The notes beneath the pieces were generated by a model, which saw only the letters and a list, made by a program, of their open reading frames with translations, did not search any database and had not been told where the DNA came from. Made by a program: the position numbers and the translations under genes. This document shows, piece after piece, positions 9,413 to 19,270 of a DNA stretch of 64,000 nucleotides; the first letter of the stretch is position 1, and each line of letters opens with the position of its first letter. The stretch is from Rhodobacteraceae bacterium WFHF2C18 (GTDB lineage: Bacteria; Pseudomonadota; Alphaproteobacteria; Rhodobacterales; Rhodobacteraceae): positions 202,001 through 266,000 of the forward strand of contig NHTQ01000003.1 of the NCBI GenBank assembly GCA_002166865.1, given 5' to 3'.

Positions 9413-10392
9413 GTCGTGGCGCTGTCCGTCCGCATGCCGGCTGGCGCGCCGACCCAGTTCGCGGCGCGCTCGCCCATCTCGTGGAACTTGTTCGAGACCT
9501 TTTCGAGACGGCCGACCCATTCGGGATCGGGCACCTGCCCCTGCGTCACCTTGAAATAGGCCTGCAGCAGGCACGCCAGCGCGAAGGGCTCCAGCACCGC
9601 GGCCTTGACCGCCCAGGCGAACAGCACCGCGAAGACGAACCCGCCGGCGGACCAAGCGCCCGGGATCATGTAGACCACCGCCGCCGCGGGCGCCAGCATC
9701 AGCAGGAACACGACGAAGGCAAGCACATAGACCACCAGCGTGATCCAGGCCGCATTGCCCAGCATCGGACGCGCGTTCTGGCCGTAGAGCACCAGCGCCT
9801 CGCGCGCGCCGCTCCAGGGGTTTTCGGATTTGCTGCGGATCAGGTGGCCAAGGATCACCTCGTCCAGCAGCCCGACGGCCACCCGCAAAAAGGCGCGCAC
9901 AACGCGCATCAACCCGTCCAGCGCCGGGATCGGCAGCAACGAGGCGATCCCTTCGATCAGGCCGGTGATCGTGCGCAGCACGCCTTTCACAAACTGGTCC
10001 ATCGCGAACAGCACGTTTGCCTGCGCAAAGCGCTCTTTCACGACCTCCTGGGCGTGGGTGATCTGGCTGCGGCCCTCGGGCAGGTCGCGGCCCTCGATAT
10101 GTTCGACCATGACCGCGATATGCCCGGCCTTGACGATATAAAGGATGTATTCGCGCAGGAAGTAGAGCACCGCGGCCGTCAGGCCGAAGCCGATGCCGCC
10201 GCCCCAGAAGGTGGTGGTCGCCTGGAAATCCGCGTCGCCCATGGCCCCGATGCCCCAGCCGATGCCGGCCCCGGTTCCGGTGACCAGGACATAGGCCACC
10301 GCGATGCCGAAATAGACCAGCATGCGAAAGACCAGGAAAGGCGCGGTCCGGCGCATGATCGTCACGGATGTGCCAAAAGAGAAATCGGTCAT
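9409..10392 (-). CDS. Conserved membrane protein, unknown function
   Basis: I do not recognise a named family. The 327-residue protein has hydrophobic segments near 20-40, 60-82, 240-265 and 275-300, and a long loop of amphipathic helices (about 95-225) containing ITGLIEGIASLLPIPALDGLMRVVRAFLRVAVGLLDEVILGHLI. Proteins of this look are common in Rhodobacteraceae genomes. The stop codon shares CTAG with the convergent DMT transporter. Confidence 0.75.
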   Translation of the reverse strand: MTDFSFGTSVTIMRRTAPFLVFRMLVYFGIAVAYVLVTGTGAGIGWGIGAMGDADFQATTTFWGGGIGFGLTAAVLYFLREYILYIVKAGHIAVMVEHIEGRDLPEGRSQITHAQEVVKERFAQANVLFAMDQFVKGVLRTITGLIEGIASLLPIPALDGLMRVVRAFLRVAVGLLDEVILGHLIRSKSENPWSGAREALVLYGQNARPMLGNAAWITLVVYVLAFVVFLLMLAPAAAVVYMIPGAWSAGGFVFAVLFAWAVKAAVLEPFALACLLQAYFKVTQGQVPDPEWVGRLEKVSNKFHEMGERAANWVGAPAGMRTDSATT

Positions 10393-10504
10393 GTTTCAGA
10401 AACCTGCTGCGCAAATTCGGCGACAGTCTGCACACGATCCGTATGAAATCAACGGTGAGTGGAACTCGGCCGAAATGCCCGCCCACCAATCAAGGCGGCG
10501 AATG

Positions 10505-10870
10505 TCACGGGTAACTCTTGTTTGGGTAGGCGTTGTAGTAGTTCCCTGACCGTGAGTGGTAATAGATATACCGGCCATTGTTGCGACGGAAAAACGTGTA
10601 GTTCGTGGAGCCACCTGACAAGGCACCGCGATCCGTCATGCGGTAAATCCACGTACCCCATTCTTCACGGTCATCGAAATTGTAGTATGAATAGGTTCCG
10701 TCTGTTCTGAAAATGAATGCTCCGGAATCAGAGTGCCATGGCGTTCCTATGAATATCTCGCGAACTTCCTGCGGCGAAAGGCGCTCAGCGGCTTTTGCGG
10801 ATCCCGCGATTCCGGACGCCATAGCAAGAAACGTCAATCCAATCACGGCAACAAGAAAATGGCGCATCAT
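10505..10870 (-). CDS. Small secreted protein, unknown function
   Basis: Unrecognised 121-residue protein. ATGATG at 10870 is preceded by AGAGG, and the N-terminus MMRHFLVAVIGLTFLAMASGIAGSAKAAE is a clear signal peptide with cleavage after AKA. The mature part is rich in Tyr, Arg and Asn with repeated beta-strand-like units (GAFIFRTDGTYSYYNF, NNGRYIYYHSRSGNYYNAYP). That suggests a small beta-rich periplasmic or outer-surface protein. Its base composition is less G+C rich than its neighbours. Confidence 0.72.
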   Translation of the reverse strand: MMRHFLVAVIGLTFLAMASGIAGSAKAAERLSPQEVREIFIGTPWHSDSGAFIFRTDGTYSYYNFDDREEWGTWIYRMTDRGALSGGSTNYTFFRRNNGRYIYYHSRSGNYYNAYPNKSYP

Positions 10871-10954
10871 AGAGAAACCTCTGAAAACAGCTGTTTCAGT
10901 GAAAGCGTTGCATAACTTTGGTTCAGTGGTCAACACGAATCGGCGCACACTGTC

Positions 10955-12058
10955 CTAGCCGATCCGCCCCTGCGGCCCGTCGCCCACCTGGCCGCGGTGC
11001 AGCAGCAGGTGATCGAGGATCACGCAGGCCATCATCGCCTCGCCCACCGGCACGGCACGGATGCCGACGCAGGGGTCGTGCCGGCCCTTGGTCACCACTT
11101 CCGTGGCGGTGCCATCGGTCGTGATCGAACGACGCGGCGTCAGGATCGACGAGGTCGGCTTCACCGCGAAACGAACCACGATGTCCTGTCCCGTGGAGAT
11201 CCCCCCAAGCACGCCGCCCGCGTGGTTCGTTGTATATTCCGGCCCCTGGGCCCCCATGACGATCTCGTCGGCGTTCTCCGTGCCCGTCAGGCCGGCCGCG
11301 GCCATGCCTTCGCCGATCTCCACGCCCTTCACCGCGTTGATCGACATCATCGCCGCCGCAAGGTCGGTGTCCAGCTTGCCATAGACCGGCGCGCCCAGCC
11401 CCGGCGGCGCGCCCCGCGCCACCACCTCGATTTCGGCTCCGACGGAATTCTGCGCCTTGCGGATGGATTGCAGATAGGTTTCCCACTCCGGCAGGGCCTG
11501 CGGGTCGGGCATCCAGAAATCGTTGCCCTCGATCGCGTCCCAGTCGAAACGCGCGCGGTCGATCTCCATCTCGCCCATGCGGGTCATGTAGCCCTTGATT
11601 TCCAGCCCCGGGGCCAGGGCCGCCAGCGCAGCCCGGGCCAGACCGCCGGCCGCCACGCGCGCCGCCGTCTCGCGCGCGGAACTGCGCCCGCCACCGCGGT
11701 AATCCCGCAGCCCGTATTTCAGGTGATAGGTGATGTCGGCATGGCCGGGTCGGAAGGTGCGGGCGATCTCCCCGTAGTCGCGCGACCGCTGATCGGTATT
11801 CTCGATCATCAGCTGCACGGGCGTGCCCGTGGTCTGCCCCTCGAACACGCCCGAGAGGATGCGCACCGCATCCGGCTCCTTGCGTTGGGTGGTGTGCTTG
11901 CTCTGACCCGGGCGCCGGCGGTCAAGCCAGTGCTGCAGCCCCGCCTCGTCCACCGGCACGCCGGGCGGGCAGCCGTCCACCGTCGCCCCCAAGGCCGGGC
12001 CGTGGCTTTCGCCCCAGGTGGTGACGCGGAAGAGGTGGCCGAAGGTATTGAGGCTCAT
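10955..12058 (-). CDS. aroC: Chorismate synthase
   Basis: It converts 5-enolpyruvylshikimate 3-phosphate to chorismate using reduced FMN, the last step of the shikimate pathway. The 367-residue protein shows the family signatures [18 protein letters not shown] (about 16-33), [30 protein letters not shown] (about 105-135) and the C-terminal [26 protein letters not shown] precedes ATG 12058; a longer frame upstream lacks a ribosome site. Single gene. Confidence 0.97.
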   Translation of the reverse strand: MSLNTFGHLFRVTTWGESHGPALGATVDGCPPGVPVDEAGLQHWLDRRRPGQSKHTTQRKEPDAVRILSGVFEGQTTGTPVQLMIENTDQRSRDYGEIARTFRPGHADITYHLKYGLRDYRGGGRSSARETAARVAAGGLARAALAALAPGLEIKGYMTRMGEMEIDRARFDWDAIEGNDFWMPDPQALPEWETYLQSIRKAQNSVGAEIEVVARGAPPGLGAPVYGKLDTDLAAAMMSINAVKGVEIGEGMAAAGLTGTENADEIVMGAQGPEYTTNHAGGVLGGISTGQDIVVRFAVKPTSSILTPRRSITTDGTATEVVTKGRHDPCVGIRAVPVGEAMMACVILDHLLLHRGQVGDGPQGRIG

Positions 12059-12205
12059 GAGCGGGCTCCTTTGACGCGATGATCTAGCGGCGCACCAATC
12101 CCGCCTCAAGCCATTTCGGCCGCGCGGGGGATCGCGGTGCCGTCGCAAACGGGCCCGGCGCCCGCGCCGCGCGACGACGCGGGTATCGCGGCTGACCGCC
12201 CGTTC

Positions 12206-13324
12206 TCAGCCCTTCACGACCTTCTGGGGCGAGATCACGTCAATGCCGAGCGCCTTGCCGACCGCGTAATAGGTCAGCTGCCCGGCATGCACGTTGAGAC
12301 CGTTGAGCAGGTGGGGATCATCGGCGCAGGCCTGCCGCCAGCCCTTGTCCGCCAGGGCGAGCATGAAGGGCATCGTGGCATTGCCGAGCGCGATCGTCGA
12401 GGTGCGCGCCACCGCCCCGGGCATGTTCGCCACGCAATAGTGCATGATCCCGTCGACCTCGTAGATCGGATCCTCATGGGTCGTGGGCCTGGAGGTTTCG
12501 AAACAGCCGCCCTGGTCGATCGCCACGTCGACCAGCGTCGCCCCGGGCTTCATGTCGGCGAACTGCGCGCGCTTGACCAGTTTGGGTGCCTCTGCACCGG
12601 GGATCAGCACGGCGCCGATCACCATGTCCGCTTCGGCCAGGTGCTCGGCCAGCAGTCCGGCAGAGGAATAGCCATTGTTGAACTGGTGGCCGAAGACATC
12701 GTCCAGATAGCGCAGTCGCGGCAGCGACCGGTCCAGAACCGTCACGTCCGCCCCCATGCCTGCGGCGATGCGGGCCGCGTTGGTCCCGACCACGCCGCCG
12801 CCGATGACCAGAACTTTCGCCGGGCCCACCCCCGGAACGCCGCCCATCAGGACGCCGCGCCCGCCATTTGCCTTCTGCAGGGTCCAGGCCCCCATCTGCG
12901 GGGCCAGGCGCCCGGCCACTTCCGACATCGGCGCCAGAAGGGGCAGGCCCCCGGTGTCATCGGTCACCGTCTCATACGCGATCGCGGTGCAGCCCGAGTC
13001 CAGCAGATCCCGCGTTTGCGCCGGATCGGGGGCGAGGTGCAGGTAGGTGAAAAGCACCTGGTCCGGGCGCAGCATCTTGCGCTCGGACGCCTGGGGTTCC
13101 TTCACCTTCACGATCATCTCCGCGGTCTCGAAGATCTCGGCGGCGGTTTCGGCGATATGTGCACCGGCCGCGACATAGACGGTATCGTCGAACCCCGCGC
13201 CCGTCCCGGCACCGGCCTGAATGATCACCTCGTGACCGTGGGCCACCGCTTCCTGCACGGCATTGGGGGTGAGCCCCACGCGGAACTCCTGCGCCTTGAT
13301 TTCCGTCGGGCATCCGATCTTCAT
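12206..13324 (-). CDS. ald: Alanine dehydrogenase
   Basis: It interconverts L-alanine with pyruvate, ammonia and NADH, allowing use of alanine as carbon and nitrogen source. The 372-residue protein has the catalytic Lys75 (VKVKEPQ) and His96 (LFTYLHLAPD) at the family positions. The NAD site is VLVIGGGVVGTNAARIA (about 170-186), and the C-terminal HYCVANMPGAVARTSTIALGNATMP is typical. It is divergent from an Lrp-type gene, the usual arrangement for ald under AldR. Confidence 0.96.
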   Translation of the reverse strand: MKIGCPTEIKAQEFRVGLTPNAVQEAVAHGHEVIIQAGAGTGAGFDDTVYVAAGAHIAETAAEIFETAEMIVKVKEPQASERKMLRPDQVLFTYLHLAPDPAQTRDLLDSGCTAIAYETVTDDTGGLPLLAPMSEVAGRLAPQMGAWTLQKANGGRGVLMGGVPGVGPAKVLVIGGGVVGTNAARIAAGMGADVTVLDRSLPRLRYLDDVFGHQFNNGYSSAGLLAEHLAEADMVIGAVLIPGAEAPKLVKRAQFADMKPGATLVDVAIDQGGCFETSRPTTHEDPIYEVDGIMHYCVANMPGAVARTSTIALGNATMPFMLALADKGWRQACADDPHLLNGLNVHAGQLTYYAVGKALGIDVISPQKVVKG

Positions 13325-13386
13325 GGGGTTCTCCTCCGTCCTTTGGATGCGAGAATGTCGCAGGTGACGCGCAAGCAGGTTGAAAA

Positions 13387-13446
13387 TTCGCGCGCACTTC
13401 GCGATAAACTTCGCAGGATATTCCGTATATCAAGCTATTACGCGAA
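13387..13446. promoter_or_regulatory. Phased TTCGC repeats in the ald-Lrp intergenic region
   Basis: TTCGC occurs at 13387, 13398 and 13410, spaced 11 and 12 bp, with the inverted form GCGAA at 13442-13446. Repeats on one face of the helix suit an Lrp/AsnC octamer that wraps DNA. They lie in the 131-bp gap between the two divergent starts. The role as AldR sites is inferred. Confidence 0.45.
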
Positions 13447-13455
13447 GGATCTGCG

Positions 13456-13914
13456 ATGCCTTTGGATGCCATCGACCACCGCTTGCTTGCCGTCCTGCAA
13501 CGGCGCGGCCGCATTTCCAACGCCGATCTGGCCGAGGCGATCAACCTCTCGCCCAGTGCCTGTCACAGGCGGGTGCAGCGGCTGGAGACCGAGGGGTATA
13601 TCCGCGATTACGTGGCGCTGCTGGACGCGCGCAAGCTGGGCGTGCCGGCCACGATCTTCGTCGAGATCACGCTGACCACGCAGGCGGATGAGGTGCTCGA
13701 GGCGTTCGAGACGGCGGTCAAGCGGATCCCCGACGTGCTGGAATGCCACCTGACGGCCGGCACGGCCGACTACATTCTCAAGCTCGTGGCCGAGAACACC
13801 GAGGATTTCGCCCGCATCCACCGCCAGTACCTGACCCGTCTGCCCGGCGTGGCAAAGATGCAGTCAAGCTTTGCCCTGCGCACGGTTCTGTCCACCACGG
13901 CCCTGCCGGTGTGA
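13456..13914 (+). CDS. Lrp/AsnC-family regulator, probable activator of ald
   Basis: A 152-residue feast-famine regulator: HTH at about 5-55 (LLAVLQRRGRISNADLAEAINLSPSACHRRVQRLE) and a RAM ligand domain at about 65-145 (PDVLECHLTAGTADYILKLVAENTEDF). Family members bind amino acids and activate or repress the adjacent gene. Divergence from ald makes it the likely alanine-responsive regulator (AldR type). ATG 13456 follows GAAGGATCTGCG. Confidence 0.9.
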   Translation: MPLDAIDHRLLAVLQRRGRISNADLAEAINLSPSACHRRVQRLETEGYIRDYVALLDARKLGVPATIFVEITLTTQADEVLEAFETAVKRIPDVLECHLTAGTADYILKLVAENTEDFARIHRQYLTRLPGVAKMQSSFALRTVLSTTALPV

Positions 13915-13921
13915 GGCCACG

Positions 13922-13950
13922 AAAAAGGCCCCGGCGCATCCGCCGGGGCC
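13922..13950 (-). terminator. Intrinsic terminator of pnp
   Basis: GGCCCCGGCG (13927-13936) and CGCCGGGGCC (13941-13950) form a perfect 10-bp stem with a 4-nt loop. On the minus strand the stem is followed by TTTTT. It lies 25 nt beyond the pnp stop and also separates pnp from the convergent Lrp gene. Confidence 0.9.
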
Positions 13951-13974
13951 GTCGCTTCGCATGCCGGGCGCGGC

Positions 13975-16110
<2,136 letters not shown>

Positions 16111-16244
16111 CACGTATCCTGTGTTGGCCGCCCGGGCGGATCCCGTTTGGCCCATTTGCATCCGGGGCCCCATTGCCCCGCGGCCTTCCTCTTCTTCATC
16201 CCTGTCCGCCGCAAGGCCGGGCGGCGAACACATCGGATCATACG

Positions 16245-16274
16245 AAAACCGCGCCCCGAGGGCGCGGTCTTTTT
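16245..16274 (-). terminator. Terminator/attenuator between rpsO and pnp
   Basis: ACCGCGCCC (16248-16256) and GGGCGCGGT (16260-16268) form a perfect 9-bp stem with a 3-nt loop. It is flanked by A-run and T-run on opposite sides, so it can act on either strand. It sits immediately after the rpsO stop, where E. coli also has a partial terminator before pnp. Confidence 0.85.
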
Positions 16275-16276
16275 CC

Positions 16277-16546
16277 TTAGCGGCGGATACCCAGGCGCTT
16301 GATGAGGGCGCGGTAGCGGTCCTCGTCCTTGCCCTTGAGGTAGTCCAGCAGCTTGCGGCGCTGCGCGACCATCTTCAGAAGGCCACGACGCCCGTGGTTG
16401 TCCTTCTTGTGGGTCTTGAAGTGCTCCGTCAGCGCGGTGATGCGCGTCGTCAGGATGGCGATCTGGACTTCGGGCGAGCCGGTGTCGCCGTCCTTCGTCG
16501 CGTAATCCTTGATGACGCGTTCCTTCTCTGCGGGTGTGATCGACAT
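16277..16546 (-). CDS. rpsO: 30S ribosomal protein S15
   Basis: An 89-residue primary 16S rRNA-binding protein of the small subunit platform. The sequence shows the S15 signature: [52 protein letters not shown] in separate parts, ending [12 protein letters not shown] 16546 is preceded by AAAAGGAGA; an upstream in-frame start at 16579 is less likely. Co-directional with pnp through a terminator. Confidence 0.97.
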   Translation of the reverse strand: MSITPAEKERVIKDYATKDGDTGSPEVQIAILTTRITALTEHFKTHKKDNHGRRGLLKMVAQRRKLLDYLKGKDEDRYRALIKRLGIRR

Positions 16547-16690
16547 CGGGGTCTCCTTTTGAGTTCGGGTTCTGGGCACGAGCCGGGATGTCGTCCAGCA
16601 CGGTCCAATGGAGATGCTCCATCCAAGGCGCAGCCGGGTGGAGATGCGCGCGTATAGGAGAAATCGCAGCGAATGAAAAGGGGAAATCGC

Positions 16691-17800
16691 TCACGGAGCG
16701 ATCGAGGAGGCCAGGCCGCTTTGCGGAACCAGCGCGATATCCCCGAGGGCGAGCTCGGCCGCCCCCTCTATCACCGCTAACCTCACACCGTTCAGCAGCA
16801 AGTACTGGCGCGTCGCGTCCGTTTCGTCCGGTTCCAGGGCGAGTTCGGGATCGGAATCCGCGGCATCGTCGAAGACCACCATCAGCTTGTCCTCCGAGGC
16901 AGAGAAATCCAGGATCTCGGCCTGATGGCCCGCCGCGATCCAGTCGCCGACGGCGATGCTGTCGGCGCCACTGCCCGCGGTGACGACGTCCTGCCCGCCC
17001 GCCACGATGGTATCCGCGCCGCCGCCGCCGTTGAGGTAGTCGCGTGTGCCGGTGCCTTCCGGCCCGGCCCCCGCATCGGATCCTTCGATGGTCGGAGGGC
17101 CAGAGTGCCCATGCAGCTCCGCCGCTTCGCGCCCATCCAGTGCGTCGTCGCCCCAGCCGCCGAACAGGCTGTCGGCCCCCGCGCCGCCATGCAGGCTGTC
17201 CTGTCCCAGGTCACCGTGCAGCGCGTCATCCCCGCCGGCGCCGTGAAGTGTGTCGTCGCCCTCGCTTCCGACAAGGCTGTCGTTCCCTGCGCCGCCATCC
17301 AGCGTGTCATCATCACCGGCCCCGAACACCTGGTCGGCCCCGTCACCGCCCTCAATCGAGTCGGCGGCTTCACCACCGTGGAGCGTATCGGGGCCGGCCT
17401 CGCCGGACAGGGTATCCTGCCCCGGACCGCCGAATATCTGGTCCCCTCCGTCCCCGCCCCGCAGGGCATCGGCACCACCGTACCCATGCATCCGGTCGTC
17501 GCCGTCGGACCCCTCCAGGCTGTCGCCTTCCGGATTGCCGGACATGATACTGCCCGCGGCCGCGTCTGCTTCGGCGCCGGCGGTTGCCTCATCGATCGGA
17601 ACGGCTTCGCCCTCGGCCCCGTCGGCCCCCGCCTGTTCAAGCGGGTCTGTGTCCTGCGACGGCGCATCGTCGTCTTCGTCCCCGCCGAGCAAGGGTTCCA
17701 GACTCCAAAGGGCGGTGGCACCCGCCACCATACCCATGAACCCCGCGAGCATCATCATCGCGCACACCCACACTGAACCCCCACCGGAATCCCGCCACAC
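16691..17800 (-). CDS. RTX-repeat (hemolysin-type calcium-binding) protein with N-terminal membrane anchor
   Basis: A 369-residue protein whose middle (about 90-235) is roughly fifteen glycine- and aspartate-rich nonapeptides (GGxGxDxLx), a calcium-binding beta-roll. A hydrophobic stretch (MMMLAGFMGMVAG, about residues 15-27) lies at the N-terminus, unlike classic RTX toxins, which lack an N-terminal signal and carry a C-terminal secretion signal. The C-terminus (IAAGHQAEILDFSASEDKLMVVFDD) resembles the end of RTX repeats in Rhodobacteraceae. Start uncertain: GTG 17800, or a run of ATG codons at 17758. Function unknown. Confidence 0.8.
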   Translation of the reverse strand: MWRDSGGGSVWVCAMMMLAGFMGMVAGATALWSLEPLLGGDEDDDAPSQDTDPLEQAGADGAEGEAVPIDEATAGAEADAAAGSIMSGNPEGDSLEGSDGDDRMHGYGGADALRGGDGGDQIFGGPGQDTLSGEAGPDTLHGGEAADSIEGGDGADQVFGAGDDDTLDGGAGNDSLVGSEGDDTLHGAGGDDALHGDLGQDSLHGGAGADSLFGGWGDDALDGREAAELHGHSGPPTIEGSDAGAGPEGTGTRDYLNGGGGADTIVAGGQDVVTAGSGADSIAVGDWIAAGHQAEILDFSASEDKLMVVFDDAADSDPELALEPDETDATRQYLLLNGVRLAVIEGAAELALGDIALVPQSGLASSIAP

Positions 17801-17847
17801 ATCGGCGATCCGATCAATCTGGATCTGTCGCGATGGTTAACCCCCGC

Positions 17848-18873
17848 TCACCCGCGGCGCAGTGTGTCGCCCAGGTCGATGGTCGGGGTCAGAACGATCC
17901 GCTGGGGCGCGCCGCCCTCGCCCTCGGCGACGCGCGCCGCCACGATCCGCGCGGCGCGCTGCCCGATTTCCAGCCGGCAGGCATCCATCGTGGCCAGCCT
18001 GCGCGGCAGGCCTTTCAGAAGGTTGACGCCGTTGAACCCGGCCAGCCCGATCTCGCCGGGAATGTCGGCACCTTGCTCCAGCAGGTAAAGCAGCCCCCCG
18101 GCGCCGATCATGTCGTTGGAATAGTAAAGGAAATCCAGGTCCGGCGTCCTTTGAAGGATGGCCTGGGTCATCTCGCGCCCCTTTACCAGCGCCGATCCGC
18201 CGGAATAGAACTCCTGGTCCGCCACCTCGATGCCTGCCTTGGCCAGTGCCTCGGTGAACCCCTCGAAGCGTTTGCGCGCCCGGTGGTCCAGCGGCATCTT
18301 CGTGCCCAGGAAACCGATACGGCGATATCCCCCCGCAAGGATCGCCTGCGCCATCTGCTGCCCGGCCCGCCGGTGCGAGATCCCCACGACCGAGTCCACC
18401 GGCGTGCCGTCGACATCCATGATCTCGACGACCGGGATACCCGAGGCACGCAGCATCGCGCGCGAGGCATCGGAGTGCTCCAATCCCGCGATGATCACGC
18501 CTGAGGGCCGCCACGACAGCATCTCGTAGAGGACCTTTTCCTCCTTTTCCGGCAGGTAGTCGGTGATGCCCACCACGGGCTGAAGCTCGGTATCCTCCAG
18601 CACCTGGCTGATGCCGGTCATGACCTCGGGAAACACCATGTTGGACATCGACGGGATGATGACCGCCACCAGGTTGACCCGCTGGCTGGCCAGTGCCCCG
18701 GCGATCTTGTTGGGCACGTATCCCAGCCGCTTGGCCGCCTCCAGGACGCGGGTGCGCGTGCCCTCGGACACGTCGCCGCGGTTGCGCAGCACGCGGCTGA
18801 CGGTCATCTCCGACACGCCCGAGGCCTCGGAGACATCGCGCAAGGTAAGGGGGCGGTGGGGCTGATCGGTCAC
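17848..18873 (-). CDS. LacI-family transcriptional regulator
   Basis: A 341-residue repressor-type protein. The N-terminal HTH (TLRDVSEASGVSEMTVSRVLRNRGDVSEGTR) and hinge (VLEAAKRLGYVPNKIAGALAS) occupy about 8-65. The periplasmic-binding-like sensor domain follows (LVAVIIPSMSNMVFPEVMTGI), similar in style to gluconate repressors. GTG start at 18873. No sugar genes lie next to it, so the ligand and targets cannot be inferred; the nearest downstream gene is the RTX protein. Confidence 0.9.
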   Translation of the reverse strand: MTDQPHRPLTLRDVSEASGVSEMTVSRVLRNRGDVSEGTRTRVLEAAKRLGYVPNKIAGALASQRVNLVAVIIPSMSNMVFPEVMTGISQVLEDTELQPVVGITDYLPEKEEKVLYEMLSWRPSGVIIAGLEHSDASRAMLRASGIPVVEIMDVDGTPVDSVVGISHRRAGQQMAQAILAGGYRRIGFLGTKMPLDHRARKRFEGFTEALAKAGIEVADQEFYSGGSALVKGREMTQAILQRTPDLDFLYYSNDMIGAGGLLYLLEQGADIPGEIGLAGFNGVNLLKGLPRRLATMDACRLEIGQRAARIVAARVAEGEGGAPQRIVLTPTIDLGDTLRRG

Positions 18874-18995
18874 TGAAATCGGATCCGGAACGGTTTTTCG
18901 ACTGTTACCGCGAACAACTCCCCGGGATCAAGCGGCTGTGCTCGCCGATTCAGGCGATGACAAGTCCGGCCGCACAGGATAAAGAAGACGAGGAC

Positions 18996-19072
18996 GGCCC
19001 CGTGGCTCAACTGGATAGAGCAGCCCCCTCCTAAGGGGCAGGTTGCAGGTTCGAATCCTGCCGGGGTCGCCA
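18996..19072 (+). tRNA. tRNA-Arg (anticodon CCT)
   Basis: A 77-nt cloverleaf with encoded CCA. The acceptor is GGCCCCG/CGGGGTC (one G-U pair), the anticodon stem GCCCC/GGGGC, the loop CTCCTAA with anticodon CCT at 19030-19032, and the T arm GCAGG-TTCGAAT-CCTGC. No duplicated 3' end was seen nearby, so this tRNA does not appear to be an integration site here. Confidence 0.96.
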
Positions 19073-19210
19073 CGGACGCACCCCCTTATACCGGTTTACC
19101 ACACACTTCGCGGCACAGGCCCTTGCGACCGGTGCCGCCCCGCGACAGCGCCGCAGCCGATCGGGAGCCTCGCGCCCCCGCTTGGCCTTGGCGGCCTGTT
19201 CGGCGCACAC

Positions 19211-19226
19211 TAGACAGACGTGTCCA
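19211..19226. promoter_or_regulatory. Inverted-repeat operator upstream of the demethylation cluster
   Basis: TAGACA-GACG-TGTCCA, followed by TT, lies 45 bp before the ATG of the DMGDH-like gene. The same layout, TGGACA-TAAT-TGTCCA followed by TT, occurs before the TRAP transporter at 31655. The arms here have one mismatch. A shared regulator, most simply the TetR protein at 23230, is inferred. Confidence 0.6.
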
Positions 19227-19270
19227 TTAAGAGTAGCGTCGTTTCCGACAATCGAATGCGGGGAGGCATC

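Noticed and set aside
17050-17560. CRISPR-like repetitive DNA
   Set aside because: The repetition comes from the RTX nonapeptide codons and has no fixed repeat-spacer pattern.
18996-19270. tRNA-Arg as a second integration site
   Set aside because: No duplicated tRNA end, integrase or composition change was seen downstream.
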